Part shown: piece by piece, positions 40,929 through 51,719 of the stretch
How positions within the stretch are numbered: the first letter of the stretch is position 1
Layout of the letters: each line of letters starts with the position of its first letter
NCBI GenBank assembly: GCA_015494535.1
Contig: WGBC01000026.1
Coordinates: 19,686-83,685, forward strand
Reading direction: 5' to 3'
Length of the DNA: 64,000 bases
Origin: Nitratiruptor sp.
GTDB lineage: Bacteria; Campylobacterota; Campylobacteria; Campylobacterales; Nitratiruptoraceae
Position numbers and translations under genes: made by a program
Notes under the pieces: model-generated
Databases searched by the model: none
The model's input: only the letters and a program-made list of their open reading frames with translations
What the model was told of the DNA's origin: nothing

Positions 40929-42517
40929 TATTTATCCTTATTTACTGACTTTCGCGCCTCGAAAATTTTGTTGACAATGAGTTGCTGGATGATAGAGAGA
41001 ATATTGTTCACGAACCAATAGAGCGTCAAACCTGCCGGGAATGTGAGGAAGAAAAATGTAAAAACAATCGGCAAATAGGTAAAGATCTTCTTTTGCATCG
41101 GATCGGTTATGGTAGTCGGGGTAATCTTTTGGTGGATGAACATCGTCAATCCCATCAATACCGGCAATACAAAATAGGGATCTTTTTGACTCAAATCGGT
41201 TATCCACAAAATCCAAGGCGCCCCTTTGAGTTCAATTGCATTGAGCAATACTCTATATATAGCAAAAAATATAGGGATTTGCAAAAGCATCGGCAAACAC
41301 CCACCCATTGGGTTTGCGCCATGTTTTTTGTAAAGCTGCATCATATGGGCGTTCATCTTTTGCGGATCGCCTTTGTATTTTTGCTGGATCTCTTTGATTT
41401 TTGGCGCGAGATCTTTTAGCTTTTGCATAGAGAGCATGCCTTTAAGCGTCAGAGGGAAGAGGATGATACGAATGATTATAGTCAAAATCACAATCGCCCA
41501 TCCCCAGTTGCCAACAAAGTGGTAGAGCGCCAAAAGCGCTTTGAACATAGGTTTAGCGATGAATGTAAAAAAGCCATACTCAATCACATCGGTCAGTTCT
41601 GGATTGATACTTTTCAAAAGCTCATACTCTTTTGGCCCTGCATACCCTTTTACTTGGAATTCTGGGCTTCCTTCTACAAAGAGTATAGGATTGTTTTCGC
41701 TATCTTTTGAAACAACGACATTGAGTCCACGCTGTAAATCATAAAAGAAGGTCGTATAATACCTATCAAAAGCTGCAGCTATACGCGCTTTTTGAAAAAC
41801 TTCACTCCCTAAAGCATCCCCATCTTCGATGATAGTGAGCGTACCGTCTTGCTCTTTGATGAGCGCGCCATGCACGGTGTAGCCATCAACTCTAACGCTT
41901 GGGCGATATCCAGGAGAAATAAAATACTTATGGCCATTTTGCAGCTTCACATGCACTTCATAGGCGCCAGTAGGATAGACAGTGATCTCTTTAGTTACCG
42001 TCTCATTGGAGAGTTTTTGCGTCAATGTTATCGTTTGCTTGCTTGATAGTTCTATCTCTTTTGCGCCACTGTAGCTATATGGCACCTTAAAGGACTCCTC
42101 GTTCAATGCTACGTCGCTGAATCGAAGTTCCAGTGGTTTTGGAAGTTTTGACTCATCAAAAAGCGCTATCTGTTTACCCTCTTCGTTTTTATACTTTTTC
42201 TCTTCCAAAATAATCTGCTTGATTCTTCCCAATTTGTCGATATAAAGTTCGAATCTTTTGGATTTGATTTTCACCAATACATCGTTATTTGCGCTGTTCT
42301 GTACGCTAGCTGGCGTCTGGGTCGATGGAGCTTTAGTGCTTTGTGTAGCTTGCTGTGGTTGGGGAGCTTGTAGTTGTTGGGAAGTTTTGACAGAGCTGTT
42401 TTGCTCGGCAACTGGCGGGGTTTTTGGCATAAAAAAATAGTCATATACCATCAAAACTATGAGAGAAATAATTGTAGCTAGAAGAACTCGCTGGTTTGTA
42501 TTCATCTTCTCAAACAT
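40928..42517 (-). CDS. yidC: membrane protein insertase YidC
   Basis: NQRVLLATIISLIVLMVYDYFF; WGWAIVILTIIIRIILFPLTLKGMLSMQKL. Confidence 0.97.
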   Translation of the reverse strand: MFEKMNTNQRVLLATIISLIVLMVYDYFFMPKTPPVAEQNSSVKTSQQLQAPQPQQATQSTKAPSTQTPASVQNSANNDVLVKIKSKRFELYIDKLGRIKQIILEEKKYKNEEGKQIALFDESKLPKPLELRFSDVALNEESFKVPYSYSGAKEIELSSKQTITLTQKLSNETVTKEITVYPTGAYEVHVKLQNGHKYFISPGYRPSVRVDGYTVHGALIKEQDGTLTIIEDGDALGSEVFQKARIAAAFDRYYTTFFYDLQRGLNVVVSKDSENNPILFVEGSPEFQVKGYAGPKEYELLKSINPELTDVIEYGFFTFIAKPMFKALLALYHFVGNWGWAIVILTIIIRIILFPLTLKGMLSMQKLKDLAPKIKEIQQKYKGDPQKMNAHMMQLYKKHGANPMGGCLPMLLQIPIFFAIYRVLLNAIELKGAPWILWITDLSQKDPYFVLPVLMGLTMFIHQKITPTTITDPMQKKIFTYLPIVFTFFFLTFPAGLTLYWFVNNILSIIQQLIVNKIFEARKSVNKDK

Positions 42518-42520
42518 TGA

Positions 42521-42838
42521 TTAGCCTTTAAAACTTTTTATAAGATAGAAACTGTTTTTATCTTTTGGCACAAGCCAGTAGTGGACATCGATCCTCTTAA
42601 AGGATACGTTATGGATACGCTTTCTTATCACGGGATAGTCGATCCCTCCAGCAAAAAGCTGATTGCATCGAAGCACCCTTGCAATCGAAAAAATAAAAGC
42701 CATGAAAAGATTGTCTTTTTCAAAGCGCCATTTGGCGTATTCAGAACAGGTTGGATAGTACCTGCAACTGCCATACGATAATAGAGTGAAGACCTTTTGA
42801 TAAAGCTGCAAAAGGCCTAATATCGCTTTTCTTACCAT
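42521..42838 (-). CDS. yidD: membrane insertion efficiency factor YidD
   Basis: GSCRYYPTCSEYAKWRFEK; position between rnpA and yidC. Confidence 0.95.
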   Translation of the reverse strand: MVRKAILGLLQLYQKVFTLLSYGSCRYYPTCSEYAKWRFEKDNLFMAFIFSIARVLRCNQLFAGGIDYPVIRKRIHNVSFKRIDVHYWLVPKDKNSFYLIKSFKG

Positions 42839-43158
42839 AATTTTGAAACTACCGTTTTAAACCGCTTTTGCAGTATTGCATATGGCGCTTCCAAAATCTT
42901 TGGCTTAGCGACGAAAACGTACCATCCAGCCTGTAATCTCTCTATTACAGGAATAACCAAAGATCTCAAAATTCTCTTTGCCCTATTTCTTTTGACAGCT
43001 TTGCCAACTTTTTTGCTGGCTACGAAGCCAAATCTTTTGTCACTCGATTTGAGATAAAAAAGCACAAAAAACGGCGTATGAATGCTTTTGCCGTTTTTGT
43101 AGACTCTATCAAACTCTTTTTTGGTTTTAAGAGTTTGAAAACCTTTTATACTGCCAAT
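42832..43158 (-). CDS. rnpA: RNase P protein component; apparent ATT start
   Basis: Extended reading (M)[64 protein letters not shown]; no ATG/GTG/TTG in frame before the internal GTG at 43065. Confidence 0.85.
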   Translation of the reverse strand: MGSIKGFQTLKTKKEFDRVYKNGKSIHTPFFVLFYLKSSDKRFGFVASKKVGKAVKRNRAKRILRSLVIPVIERLQAGWYVFVAKPKILEAPYAILQKRFKTVVSKLW

Positions 43159-43280
43159 CTTTTTCTGCCTTTTGCACGTCTTGCGTTGATCACTTTTCTT
43201 CCGTTTTTGCTCTTCATTCTTGCACGAAAGCCGTGTGTTCTTTTTCTACGGGTATTGTGTGGTTGATAAGTTCTTTTCAT
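43146..43280 (-). CDS. rpmH: 50S ribosomal protein L34
   Basis: Reverse-strand translation [44 protein letters not shown]. Confidence 0.97.
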   Translation of the reverse strand: MKRTYQPHNTRRKRTHGFRARMKSKNGRKVINARRAKGRKRLAV

Positions 43281-43391
43281 CTTTAGCTATCCTTTTATTA
43301 AAATTTTGGAGCCTTAGTTTACTAAAATGAAGCTTAAAAGGTGATTAGTTTATGGGGATTGATAAGGAGTATAGGGGGATGGCCAAAGAGA

Positions 43392-45986
43392 TTAGACTCT
43401 TTGACCGTTGACAAAGACAATCACCTGATCGCCCTCGGCATCGAATTTGACACTGTCGCCCTCTTGAACTTTGTCTTCAAGGATAAGTTCTGCCAACCTA
43501 TCCTCCACTATTTCATACAAAGCTCTCTTTAGCGGCCTTGCGCCATAAACAGGATCGAAACCGGCTCTTGCTATGAGTTTTTTGGCGCTTTCGGTCAATT
43601 CAAGCTTGATATCGCGCTCTTTGAGCTTCTCTTGAATTTTTGCAAACATGATATCCACGATTTTTACAATCTCTTGTTCGCCAAGAGGATTGAATATCAC
43701 AATATCGTCCAAGCGGTTTAAGAATTCAGGCTTAAAGTATCTCTTAAGCTCATCTTTAACCGCTTTTTCTCTATCTTCTGGATCTCTAAACTCCATAATC
43801 TTATCGCTTGCGATGTTGCTTGTCATGATGATGATGGTGTTGCGAAAATCGACCGTCACGCCCTTGTTGTCTGTAAGGCGTCCATCATCAAGCACTTGCA
43901 ACAAGATATTAAAGACATCTGGATGCGCTTTTTCGATCTCATCAAATAGCACTACGCTATATGGTTTTCTGCGCACCGCTTCAGTGAGCTGTCCACCCTC
44001 TTCATATCCCACGTATCCTGGAGGCGCTCCCACGAGGCGGCTGACCGCATGTTTTTCCATATATTCGCTCATATCAATTCTTATAAGCGCTTTTTCTGTA
44101 TCGAACAAGAATCTTGCCAATGTCTTAGCTGTCTCAGTCTTACCAACCCCAGTAGGACCTAAGAACATAAAGCTACCAATTGGCCTGTTGGTATCTGAAA
44201 GGCCTGCTTTATTTCTCTTAATGGCACGCGCCACTGCTCTAATGGCTTGATCTTGTCCAACTACATACTTTCTTAACTCATCTTCAACGTGCAAGATCTT
44301 CTCTTTTTCGCTTTGCAGCATCTTAGTTACAGGAATGCCCGTCCATTTGCTCACAATCTTGGCAATCATCTCCTCATCAACCGCATTTTTAAGAAGCGTA
44401 CCCGCCTCTTGCATGCGATTCCACTGTTCATTGAGTTCATTAAGCTTTTGTTCCATTTGCGGAATCTGACCATACTCGATCTCGGCCGCTTTGTTGTAAT
44501 CGCCCTCTCTTTTAGCTTTTTCAGCTTCGGCTTTGAGACGCTCGATTTTCTCTTTAATTTCCGCGATCTCTTTAAATATTTTCTTCTCAGTCTCAAATTG
44601 CGATTCAAGCGATCGCTTTTTCTCTTCTAGATCTGCTAGCTCTTTTTCAATCTCAGCCAAGCGCTCTTCGTTTTTCTTGCTCTTTTCCATCAAAAGCGCT
44701 TCTTTTTCTACCAGTAACTGCTGAATTTCGCGCTTGACCTTGCTAAGCTCGAATGGCTCAGACTCTATCTGCATTTTGAGTTCTGCCGCTGCTTCGTCGA
44801 TAAGGTCGATCGCCTTGTCTGGCAAATACCTATCAGTAATGTATCTGCTCGATAGCTTCACGGCAGCCACAAGTGCGCTATCAAGGATCTGTACGTTGTG
44901 GTGCGCTTCAAGGCGCTCTCTAAGTCCCCTTAGAATCTGCAGCGCTTCGTTGATGGTTGGCTCTTCAACTTTGACCGGTTGGAATCGTCTTTGCAGCGCT
45001 GCATCTTTTTCAAAATATTTTCTATACTCTTTGAGCGTTGTCGCACCAATAGTATGGAGCTCTCCTCTTGCAAGGGCTGGCTTGAGGATGTTCGCCGCAT
45101 CCATACTACCCTCGCTAGCGCCCGCACCCACAATTGTGTGGATCTCATCGATAAAGAGAATGATATTGCCAGCGTTTTTCACTTCGTCGATAACGGCCTT
45201 GAGCCTGTCTTCGAACTCTCCTCTATACTTCGCTCCAGCCACGAGCGCAGTCATGTCAAGAGCGATGACACGCTTGTTTTGCAGGCTCAAAGGCACCTCT
45301 TTGTTGACGATTCTTTGCGCCAATCCTTCCACGATGGCCGTCTTACCGACTCCAGGCTCACCCAAAAGAATCGGGTTATTTTTGGTTTTTCTAATGAGTA
45401 TCTGCATAACGCGGTGAATCTCTTCGTCACGCCCAATGACGGGATCGAGCTCACCTTCTGCCGCCTTTTTGGTTAGATCGATTCCGTACTTCTCAAGCGC
45501 CTCCAACGTCTCTTCGGCAGTTTGCGACTCTATCTTTTTACCGCCTCTTATTGATTCAAGCGTTTTTTTAAGCTCAAAAAGATCCACATACTTGCCAAGA
45601 ACCTCTTTGAAAACAGGATTATCCACATTTGCCTCAATCCAAGTATCTACAGCCAGGTATTGATCGCCATTTCTAACCATCAACCCTTCGGCCTTTTGTA
45701 GGCTCTCGGCTAGTGCACGAGATATTTTGATATTCTCTTTTGTAATGGACGAGACTTTTGGTAATCTGTCCGCGGCACTTTTGGCCTCTAGCTCAATTGC
45801 AGCTTTATCAATCCCCATTTTGTTGAGGGCTTGATTAAGAATGGATGAACTATCTGTCAAAAGTGCCCAGAGCATATGCGCCACGTCCACTTCGGGGTTT
45901 TTGTTGTGCAGTGCCAAGCTTACCGCACTATCGATTGTTTCTGTCATTTTATGGGTAAGTTTTTCGAATATATTGCTCATAAGCAC
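43392..45986 (-). CDS. clpB: ATP-dependent chaperone ClpB
   Basis: [44 protein letters not shown], middle coiled-coil domain. Confidence 0.97.
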   Translation of the reverse strand: MLMSNIFEKLTHKMTETIDSAVSLALHNKNPEVDVAHMLWALLTDSSSILNQALNKMGIDKAAIELEAKSAADRLPKVSSITKENIKISRALAESLQKAEGLMVRNGDQYLAVDTWIEANVDNPVFKEVLGKYVDLFELKKTLESIRGGKKIESQTAEETLEALEKYGIDLTKKAAEGELDPVIGRDEEIHRVMQILIRKTKNNPILLGEPGVGKTAIVEGLAQRIVNKEVPLSLQNKRVIALDMTALVAGAKYRGEFEDRLKAVIDEVKNAGNIILFIDEIHTIVGAGASEGSMDAANILKPALARGELHTIGATTLKEYRKYFEKDAALQRRFQPVKVEEPTINEALQILRGLRERLEAHHNVQILDSALVAAVKLSSRYITDRYLPDKAIDLIDEAAAELKMQIESEPFELSKVKREIQQLLVEKEALLMEKSKKNEERLAEIEKELADLEEKKRSLESQFETEKKIFKEIAEIKEKIERLKAEAEKAKREGDYNKAAEIEYGQIPQMEQKLNELNEQWNRMQEAGTLLKNAVDEEMIAKIVSKWTGIPVTKMLQSEKEKILHVEDELRKYVVGQDQAIRAVARAIKRNKAGLSDTNRPIGSFMFLGPTGVGKTETAKTLARFLFDTEKALIRIDMSEYMEKHAVSRLVGAPPGYVGYEEGGQLTEAVRRKPYSVVLFDEIEKAHPDVFNILLQVLDDGRLTDNKGVTVDFRNTIIIMTSNIASDKIMEFRDPEDREKAVKDELKRYFKPEFLNRLDDIVIFNPLGEQEIVKIVDIMFAKIQEKLKERDIKLELTESAKKLIARAGFDPVYGARPLKRALYEIVEDRLAELILEDKVQEGDSVKFDAEGDQVIVFVNGQRV

Positions 45987-46140
45987 TCCTTTACATTTTT
46001 TCGTTAAGCAAATATTATCATACTTCTATAAAGTTTTTTGATACTTTAGTAGCAAAACTCTGCAATGATCTCATTTAGCCAATTTTTAGTATTATTTTCA
46101 TATAATTGAGTTTCAAAAATAAGCTACGAGGGCAAACTAG

Positions 46141-47433
46141 ATGATAAAAACAAAACCCTTTTACATAGGTATCGCAACAGCATTTATAAGCACTTCTTTT
46201 CTCTTTGCCAAAAGCGATTATGATAGCAATATTACAGCAAAACTTGAAGCAATAGCCAAATTTACAAAAGTAGTCAACACCGTCCAACAATACTACGTCG
46301 ATCCCCTTACCATTCAAAAAATCATCGAAAAATCGATAGCGGGGCTACTAAGCAACCTAGACGCGCACTCTGCATATCTTGATAAAAAGCACTATAAAGA
46401 GCTCCAAATTCAGACTTCTGGTGAGTTTGGAGGGCTTGGCATTACCGTAGGGATGCGTGATGGAGCTCTCACCGTCATCGCTCCACTCGAAGGCACGCCG
46501 GCAGACAAAGCCGGCCTCAAAGCGGGCGACATCATCCTCAAAATCAACGACAAATCCACTCTCGATATGACTCTTGACGAGGCGGTCAATCTCATGCGGG
46601 GCAAGCCTGGCACCAAAATCAAGCTTACTATCTTTAGAAAAGGCGAAGCCAAGCCCTTTGTGGTGGAGATCACACGCGATATCATCAAAGTCAAATCGGT
46701 CTATGCAAAACATATTCTCAAACCAGAATATCTCTATATTCGTATCACCAACTTTGACAAAAAAGTGGTCAAAGATGTGAAAGAAATTCTCAAAAAGAAC
46801 AAAAACGCCAAAGGGATCGTGATAGATCTCCGCAATAACCCAGGAGGACTTCTGGATCAAGCAGTAGGCTTTAGCGATCTCTTTATCGATAGAGGCGTTA
46901 TCGTCTCGCAAAAAGGGCGGGTAAAAAGTGAAAACAGAGTCTACTACGCACACAAAAGCGCCACTATCACAAAAGCCCCGGTAGTGGTGCTTGTCAATGG
47001 CGGGAGTGCAAGTGCTAGCGAGATTGTGAGCGGAGCCTTGCAAGATCATAAACGTGCAGTCATTGTGGGCGAGAAGACATTTGGCAAAGGTAGCGTGCAA
47101 GTAATTTTGCCAATTGGCAAGGAAGAGGCCATCAAGCTCACCATTGCTCGCTACTACCTACCAAGCGGACGCACCATACAGGCAAAAGGCATCACTCCTG
47201 ATATTATTGCATACCCAGGTAAAGTGCAGAAAAAAGAGGATGCTTTCGCCATCAAAGAGGCTGAGCTCAAAGCACACCTCAAAAGCGAATTAGAAAAAAT
47301 TGATGGCAAAAAAGAGAAAAAAGAGACCAAAAAAGACAAAACACTTATAGACGAGAAGACGCTCTACGAGGATGCGCAGCTCAAAGAGGCATTCGACATA
47401 CTTAAAGCTTTGATTATCGCAAAAGGAGTCTAA
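46141..47433 (+). CDS. ctpA: S41-family carboxyl-terminal processing protease
   Basis: PDZ domain GLGITVGMRDGALTVIAPLEGTPADKAGLKAGD, catalytic VNGGSASASEIVSGALQDHKRA. Confidence 0.94.
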   Translation: MIKTKPFYIGIATAFISTSFLFAKSDYDSNITAKLEAIAKFTKVVNTVQQYYVDPLTIQKIIEKSIAGLLSNLDAHSAYLDKKHYKELQIQTSGEFGGLGITVGMRDGALTVIAPLEGTPADKAGLKAGDIILKINDKSTLDMTLDEAVNLMRGKPGTKIKLTIFRKGEAKPFVVEITRDIIKVKSVYAKHILKPEYLYIRITNFDKKVVKDVKEILKKNKNAKGIVIDLRNNPGGLLDQAVGFSDLFIDRGVIVSQKGRVKSENRVYYAHKSATITKAPVVVLVNGGSASASEIVSGALQDHKRAVIVGEKTFGKGSVQVILPIGKEEAIKLTIARYYLPSGRTIQAKGITPDIIAYPGKVQKKEDAFAIKEAELKAHLKSELEKIDGKKEKKETKKDKTLIDEKTLYEDAQLKEAFDILKALIIAKGV

Positions 47434-48153
47434 GTGAAAAAAACCAAGCTGCTCTATGAAGGAAAAGCCAAAAAGATCTGGCAGACAGAGGATGAAAATT
47501 TCTATATAGCCGAATTTAAAGATGCTCTAACCGCCTTCGATGCACAGAAGAAAAGTGAAGCGAAAGGCAAAGGAGCACTCAATTGCCAAATCAGCGCAAA
47601 TCTCTTCAAACTGCTTGAAGATCATGGCGTCAAAACGCACTTTGTAGAGTGCATCAGCAACAATGAAATGGTAATCAAAAAAGCAGATATGATTATGATT
47701 GAAGTGGTAGTGAGAAACATCGCTACCGGCTCGCTTACCAAAAGACTTGGCATTCCTGATGGTACTGTGTTGCCGTTCGCTCTTGTTGAGTTTTACTACA
47801 AAAACGATGAACTGCACGATCCTCTCATCAATGACGAGCATGCATTGATACTGGAGCTTGTGGATAGCGAGAGCGATTTGGAAGAGCTCAAACGAATGGG
47901 TAGAGAAATAAATGTCGTGCTCAAAAGCTTTTTTGATAAAGCAAATCTCAATCTTGTCGATTTCAAAGTAGAATTTGGCAAAGATAGTGAAGGCAAAATC
48001 ATCCTGGCTGACGAAATTAGTCCAGATAGCTGTAGATTTTGGGATAAGACAAGCGGAGAGAAACTCGACAAAGATCTCTTCCGCCACGACTTAGGAGACA
48101 TAAAAGTGGCGTATGAAGAGGTATTAAACAGAATTCAAAAGGTTATGCAATGA
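47434..48153 (+). CDS. purC: phosphoribosylaminoimidazole-succinocarboxamide synthase (GTG start)
   Basis: [46 protein letters not shown]. Confidence 0.97.
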   Translation: MKKTKLLYEGKAKKIWQTEDENFYIAEFKDALTAFDAQKKSEAKGKGALNCQISANLFKLLEDHGVKTHFVECISNNEMVIKKADMIMIEVVVRNIATGSLTKRLGIPDGTVLPFALVEFYYKNDELHDPLINDEHALILELVDSESDLEELKRMGREINVVLKSFFDKANLNLVDFKVEFGKDSEGKIILADEISPDSCRFWDKTSGEKLDKDLFRHDLGDIKVAYEEVLNRIQKVMQ

Positions 48154-48395
48154 AAGCGATTGTCAATATTTACCTAAAAGAAGGTGTATTGGATCCTCAA
48201 GGAAAAGCAGTCAAGCATGCTCTAGAATCACTCGGATTCAAAGACGTAGAAGAAGTGAGAGTGGGTAAGCAGATAATTCTCACGCTCAAAGATGGGCTAA
48301 GCCAAGAAGAAGCGCGCAAAGAGGTGGAGGAGATGTGCGAGAAACTGCTCGCCAATACCGTCATTGAAGACTATTCAATAGAGATTGTGCAATGA
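48150..48395 (+). CDS. purS: FGAM synthase subunit PurS
   Basis: [24 protein letters not shown]. Confidence 0.95.
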   Translation: MKAIVNIYLKEGVLDPQGKAVKHALESLGFKDVEEVRVGKQIILTLKDGLSQEEARKEVEEMCEKLLANTVIEDYSIEIVQ

Positions 48396-49063
48396 AAGTA
48401 GCGATCATTCGATTTCCGGGCACCAACTGCGAATTCGACACACAATACGCCTTTGAACGTATAGGCGCAAAGACCAATATCGTCTGGCACAAAAAGAACG
48501 AACTGCCAAGCGATGTCGATCTTGTAGTATTACCTGGTGGCTTTAGCTATGGCGATTATCTTAGAAGTGGTGCAATTGCTAGATTTAGCCCCATCATGCA
48601 AGCAGTAAGCGAGTATGCCAAAAAGGGTGGCTACGTTCTTGGTATATGCAACGGGTTTCAGATACTTCTGGAATCTCACCTCCTGCCAGGAGCAATGAAG
48701 CGCAACGAAAACCTGCACTTCATTTCCAAATTTCAATACATCAAAGTGGTTTCCAATGACAACAAATTCCTCTCGCAACTGAACCCTGGCGAAGTTCTCA
48801 ATATTCCCATAGCTCATGCGGAGGGCAACTATTTTATCGCTCCTGACAAACTCAAAGCAATGTACGACAACGAGCAGGTACTCTTGCAGTATTGCGACGC
48901 CAATGGGGAGTATGACAATCCAAACGGCAGCGTGGATGCGATAGCTGGCATATGCAACGAAACCAAAAACGTCTTTGGCCTTATGCCGCATCCTGAAAGA
49001 GCCTGCGAGCAGATTTTGGGCAGCGAGGATGGCATAAAAATGATAAAAGGATTTATGTATTAA
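48392..49063 (+). CDS. purQ: FGAM synthase subunit PurQ
   Basis: VAIIRFPGTNCEFDTQYAFE, LPGGFSYGDYLRSGAIA, GICNGFQILLE. Confidence 0.97.
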   Translation: MKVAIIRFPGTNCEFDTQYAFERIGAKTNIVWHKKNELPSDVDLVVLPGGFSYGDYLRSGAIARFSPIMQAVSEYAKKGGYVLGICNGFQILLESHLLPGAMKRNENLHFISKFQYIKVVSNDNKFLSQLNPGEVLNIPIAHAEGNYFIAPDKLKAMYDNEQVLLQYCDANGEYDNPNGSVDAIAGICNETKNVFGLMPHPERACEQILGSEDGIKMIKGFMY

Positions 49064-50093
49064 AGCTTTAAAAGTAGCGCTACTCCTACTACTCTTCAAG
49101 CCCTTACTTTTCGCCTCGGCGATACTGGCCGAGTGGCATAAAGTACCAGATACCCTTTTTGTGCATCAAATTTTCCCAGTCACTATCAAATTCATCTACC
49201 CTACTCCCCAAGAGAGACCCACTTTCAATATACAAAACGAATCCAACCTGGCACTGCGCTACATCGACACGCCACTACAACACGACGATCTCTATTATTA
49301 TAAAACCTTCTATTTCAAAGTATTGGATGATAGTGCCAGACTTCCCGACATCACCATCCAAAGCAGTGGATTTACCTATACATTGCAAGGAAAAACGCTC
49401 CATATCGAAAAACTCAACTATCCTCACGACTTTTGCAATGTTTTGGCCAAGCAGTTTCGTATCGAAACTGGCAAAAGCGTGCAGTTCAATAAAGATCTCA
49501 ATCTCATAGTCCTCAAACTCGCCAGCACTATGGGCAATCTAGAAGACTTCACGATCCCTGCCGCCCAAAAAGGGGAGATCAAAGAATTCAACGAGAGTTT
49601 TCCCCATGCAGAGGCCATCTACTACGCATTCGTGCCAGCTGATATCACCCAATTGAAACTAAGCTACTTCGATACCCAAAAAAGGGAGTTCAAAAAGCTG
49701 CTCTTCAACATCCAGGTCAAAGATGAGATAGTGAGCACCCAATCCGATCTCAATCCATCCCAGGACAAAAACAGAACCCTCAAAATTGCCATCGCTTTTG
49801 GTGCTGGCATATTTTTACTTTTACTGGCCATATGGCTTAGATCAATCTTCATAGCCCTCTTGGGAGTGGCTTTGATAGTGTATGGAGGATATCTGCTCAT
49901 ACCTTTGCAAAAGGTTTGCGTCAAAGCAAAAAGTAAAATCTACATACTCCCTACAAAAAACAGCACAATTTTTCGCATCAACGAAAACCAAAAAAGATAT
50001 ATCAAGCTCAACGAAGTCAATGGCTATACGAAGATTGAACTTGACAAAAAACTTGTAGGATGGGTCAAAAATGAAGATCTTTGCAAAAATTAG
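49059..50093 (+). CDS. exported membrane protein with SH3-like C-terminal region; apparent ATT start
   Basis: Reading from ATT at 49059: (M)KALKVALLLLLFKPLLFASAILAEWHKVPDTLFVHQIF..., AAAAGGA 7 nt upstream; the ORF track starts at an internal GTG (49161) that would lose the signal peptide. Confidence 0.75.
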   Translation: MKALKVALLLLLFKPLLFASAILAEWHKVPDTLFVHQIFPVTIKFIYPTPQERPTFNIQNESNLALRYIDTPLQHDDLYYYKTFYFKVLDDSARLPDITIQSSGFTYTLQGKTLHIEKLNYPHDFCNVLAKQFRIETGKSVQFNKDLNLIVLKLASTMGNLEDFTIPAAQKGEIKEFNESFPHAEAIYYAFVPADITQLKLSYFDTQKREFKKLLFNIQVKDEIVSTQSDLNPSQDKNRTLKIAIAFGAGIFLLLLAIWLRSIFIALLGVALIVYGGYLLIPLQKVCVKAKSKIYILPTKNSTIFRINENQKRYIKLNEVNGYTKIELDKKLVGWVKNEDLCKN

Positions 50094-50775
50094 AGGAGTT
50101 TATGCCGCGGTTGTCATTATCTTCTTCGTGACACTTAACATCTTGGCTTTTATGCTATTTCCAAAAAAACACTATAAAAAGCTCAAACTCTTCTTTACCC
50201 GTACCATCCTAGCCTTTCTTGGCATCAAAGTCGTAACAGAAGGGGAAGTGGATCCAGAAGCGAAGATGATCATCATGAATCATGCCAGCTTCATCGATAT
50301 CCCCGTCATAGAAGCCACTTACCCTTACGATATGGTCTGGATTGCCAAAAAAGAGCTTTTCGATACGCCTTTCTTTGGACTTCTGCTCAAACTCCCAGAA
50401 AACATCCGCCTCGATCGAGAGGATAGGAAATCTTTGGTGCATCTTTTGAAAGAGTCCAAAGAGAAATCAAAACACAAAACCATCGCCATCTTTCCAGAAG
50501 GCACAAGAGCAAGAGGAGATAAACTATTGCCATTCAAACCTGGAGCCAAAATCATAGCCGACAAACTCCACCTCAAAGTCCAGCCAGTCATTATCGTTTG
50601 CGCGAGAGATCGCTTCGATAGCAAAAAGCTTGAACTAAATCCCGGCATCATAAAAGTCAAATACCTACCAAGCTTCTATCCAGATCCAAAGAGCGATTGG
50701 CTCAAAGATTTGAGAGCTACAATGCAAAAAGAGATCGACAAAGAGCGCGCTACCCTCTGCCCTCAAGCTCAATGA
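50071..50775 (+). CDS. plsC: 1-acyl-sn-glycerol-3-phosphate acyltransferase
   Basis: NHASFIDIPVIEA (HX4D-like NHxxxxD), FPEGTRARGDKLLPFKPGA. Confidence 0.93.
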   Translation: MKIFAKIRGVYAAVVIIFFVTLNILAFMLFPKKHYKKLKLFFTRTILAFLGIKVVTEGEVDPEAKMIIMNHASFIDIPVIEATYPYDMVWIAKKELFDTPFFGLLLKLPENIRLDREDRKSLVHLLKESKEKSKHKTIAIFPEGTRARGDKLLPFKPGAKIIADKLHLKVQPVIIVCARDRFDSKKLELNPGIIKVKYLPSFYPDPKSDWLKDLRATMQKEIDKERATLCPQAQ

Positions 50776-51328
50776 TCCTATCTGCACACCACCTTGCAAG
50801 TGCTAAATCGTGGGTAATAAGCAGTATACCCACCCTATCAAGATAGCGCAAAAGAAGCTGCATTACTTTCAAACTTGTGATATTATCGAGTGCACTTGTA
50901 GGCTCATCTGCTAAGAGCAGTTTTGGCTGCATCTGGATAGCGCGCAAAATCGAGCAGCGCTGCAACTGCCCGCCAGATAGCTCATGGGGCAGCTTTTGCA
51001 GTAGCTGCAAATCTATATCCATCTCTTTGGTAATAGCCTCAATACCATCGATTGAGCATACATCTTTGATCTGATTGATTATAGTGTAGCTTGGATGAAA
51101 GGAGCTGTAGGGATCTTGAAAAATCATGGAGAATTTGGCTGCTTCGATGCTGCCTCTTAGAGGTTTTAAAAAGCCAGCAATCAGCTCAAAAAGCGTGCTT
51201 TTGCCAACCCCGCTAGGACCAACAATTGCAACAATTTCGCCTCGATGCAACTCTAAATTGAAGTTTTCAAATAGTAGCCTATCCTTTTCGTAGCCAAAAG
51301 CAAGATTTTTGATGGATAGAACTCTCAT
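50750..51328 (-). CDS. ABC transporter ATP-binding protein (nickel/peptide type)
   Basis: [50 protein letters not shown]. Confidence 0.92.
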   Translation of the reverse strand: MRVLSIKNLAFGYEKDRLLFENFNLELHRGEIVAIVGPSGVGKSTLFELIAGFLKPLRGSIEAAKFSMIFQDPYSSFHPSYTIINQIKDVCSIDGIEAITKEMDIDLQLLQKLPHELSGGQLQRCSILRAIQMQPKLLLADEPTSALDNITSLKVMQLLLRYLDRVGILLITHDLALARWCADRIIELEGRG

Positions 51329-51660
51329 GCCCTCTTCACAAATTCGCTCTTTAGTTTCATAGCTCCAAAACCTGGTACTTTGCAGTCGATATTGTGATCC
51401 CCCTCACAAAGCCTAATATTTTTGACTTTCGTGCCAGCTTTGATAGAGCCGCTAGCGCCTTTGACTTTGAGATCCTTTATTACAATGACAGTGTCACCAT
51501 CGCTAAGCCTATTACCATGCGCATCAATGACCACAAGCCCCTCATCTTGGCTGTTTGCCTCATCAGCGCTAAATTCATACCCACACTCTGGGCAGATTAG
51601 TAGTTCACTATCTTCATAGACATAGGGACTGTTGCATTTAGGGCAGTTTGGAAGGTTCAT
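51325..51660 (-). CDS. PhnA/YjdM-like zinc-ribbon protein
   Basis: [48 protein letters not shown]. Confidence 0.93.
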   Translation of the reverse strand: MNLPNCPKCNSPYVYEDSELLICPECGYEFSADEANSQDEGLVVIDAHGNRLSDGDTVIVIKDLKVKGASGSIKAGTKVKNIRLCEGDHNIDCKVPGFGAMKLKSEFVKRA

Positions 51661-51681
51661 AAATTTCCTTTTTGCTGCAAT

Positions 51682-51719
51682 TATACAAAAGAGTAGCTTG
51701 CGCTACCCTTTTTTGTATA
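51682..51719. terminator. terminator-like hairpin after the RND pump gene
   Basis: tatacaaaagagtagc-ttgc-gctacccttttttgtata; includes the RND stop codon, with A/T-rich arms giving a U-run. Confidence 0.6.

Noticed and set aside
42241-42270. GTTCGAATC string resembling a tRNA T-loop
   Set aside because: Inside yidC coding sequence; no surrounding cloverleaf or acceptor stem.
43648-44250. 200 aa plus-strand ORF (and 44734..45417)
   Set aside because: Antisense within clpB; Ser/Leu-rich shadow translation.
46357-47100. 247 aa minus-strand ORF
   Set aside because: Fully antisense to the strongly supported S41 protease ctpA; mirror ORF from codon bias.
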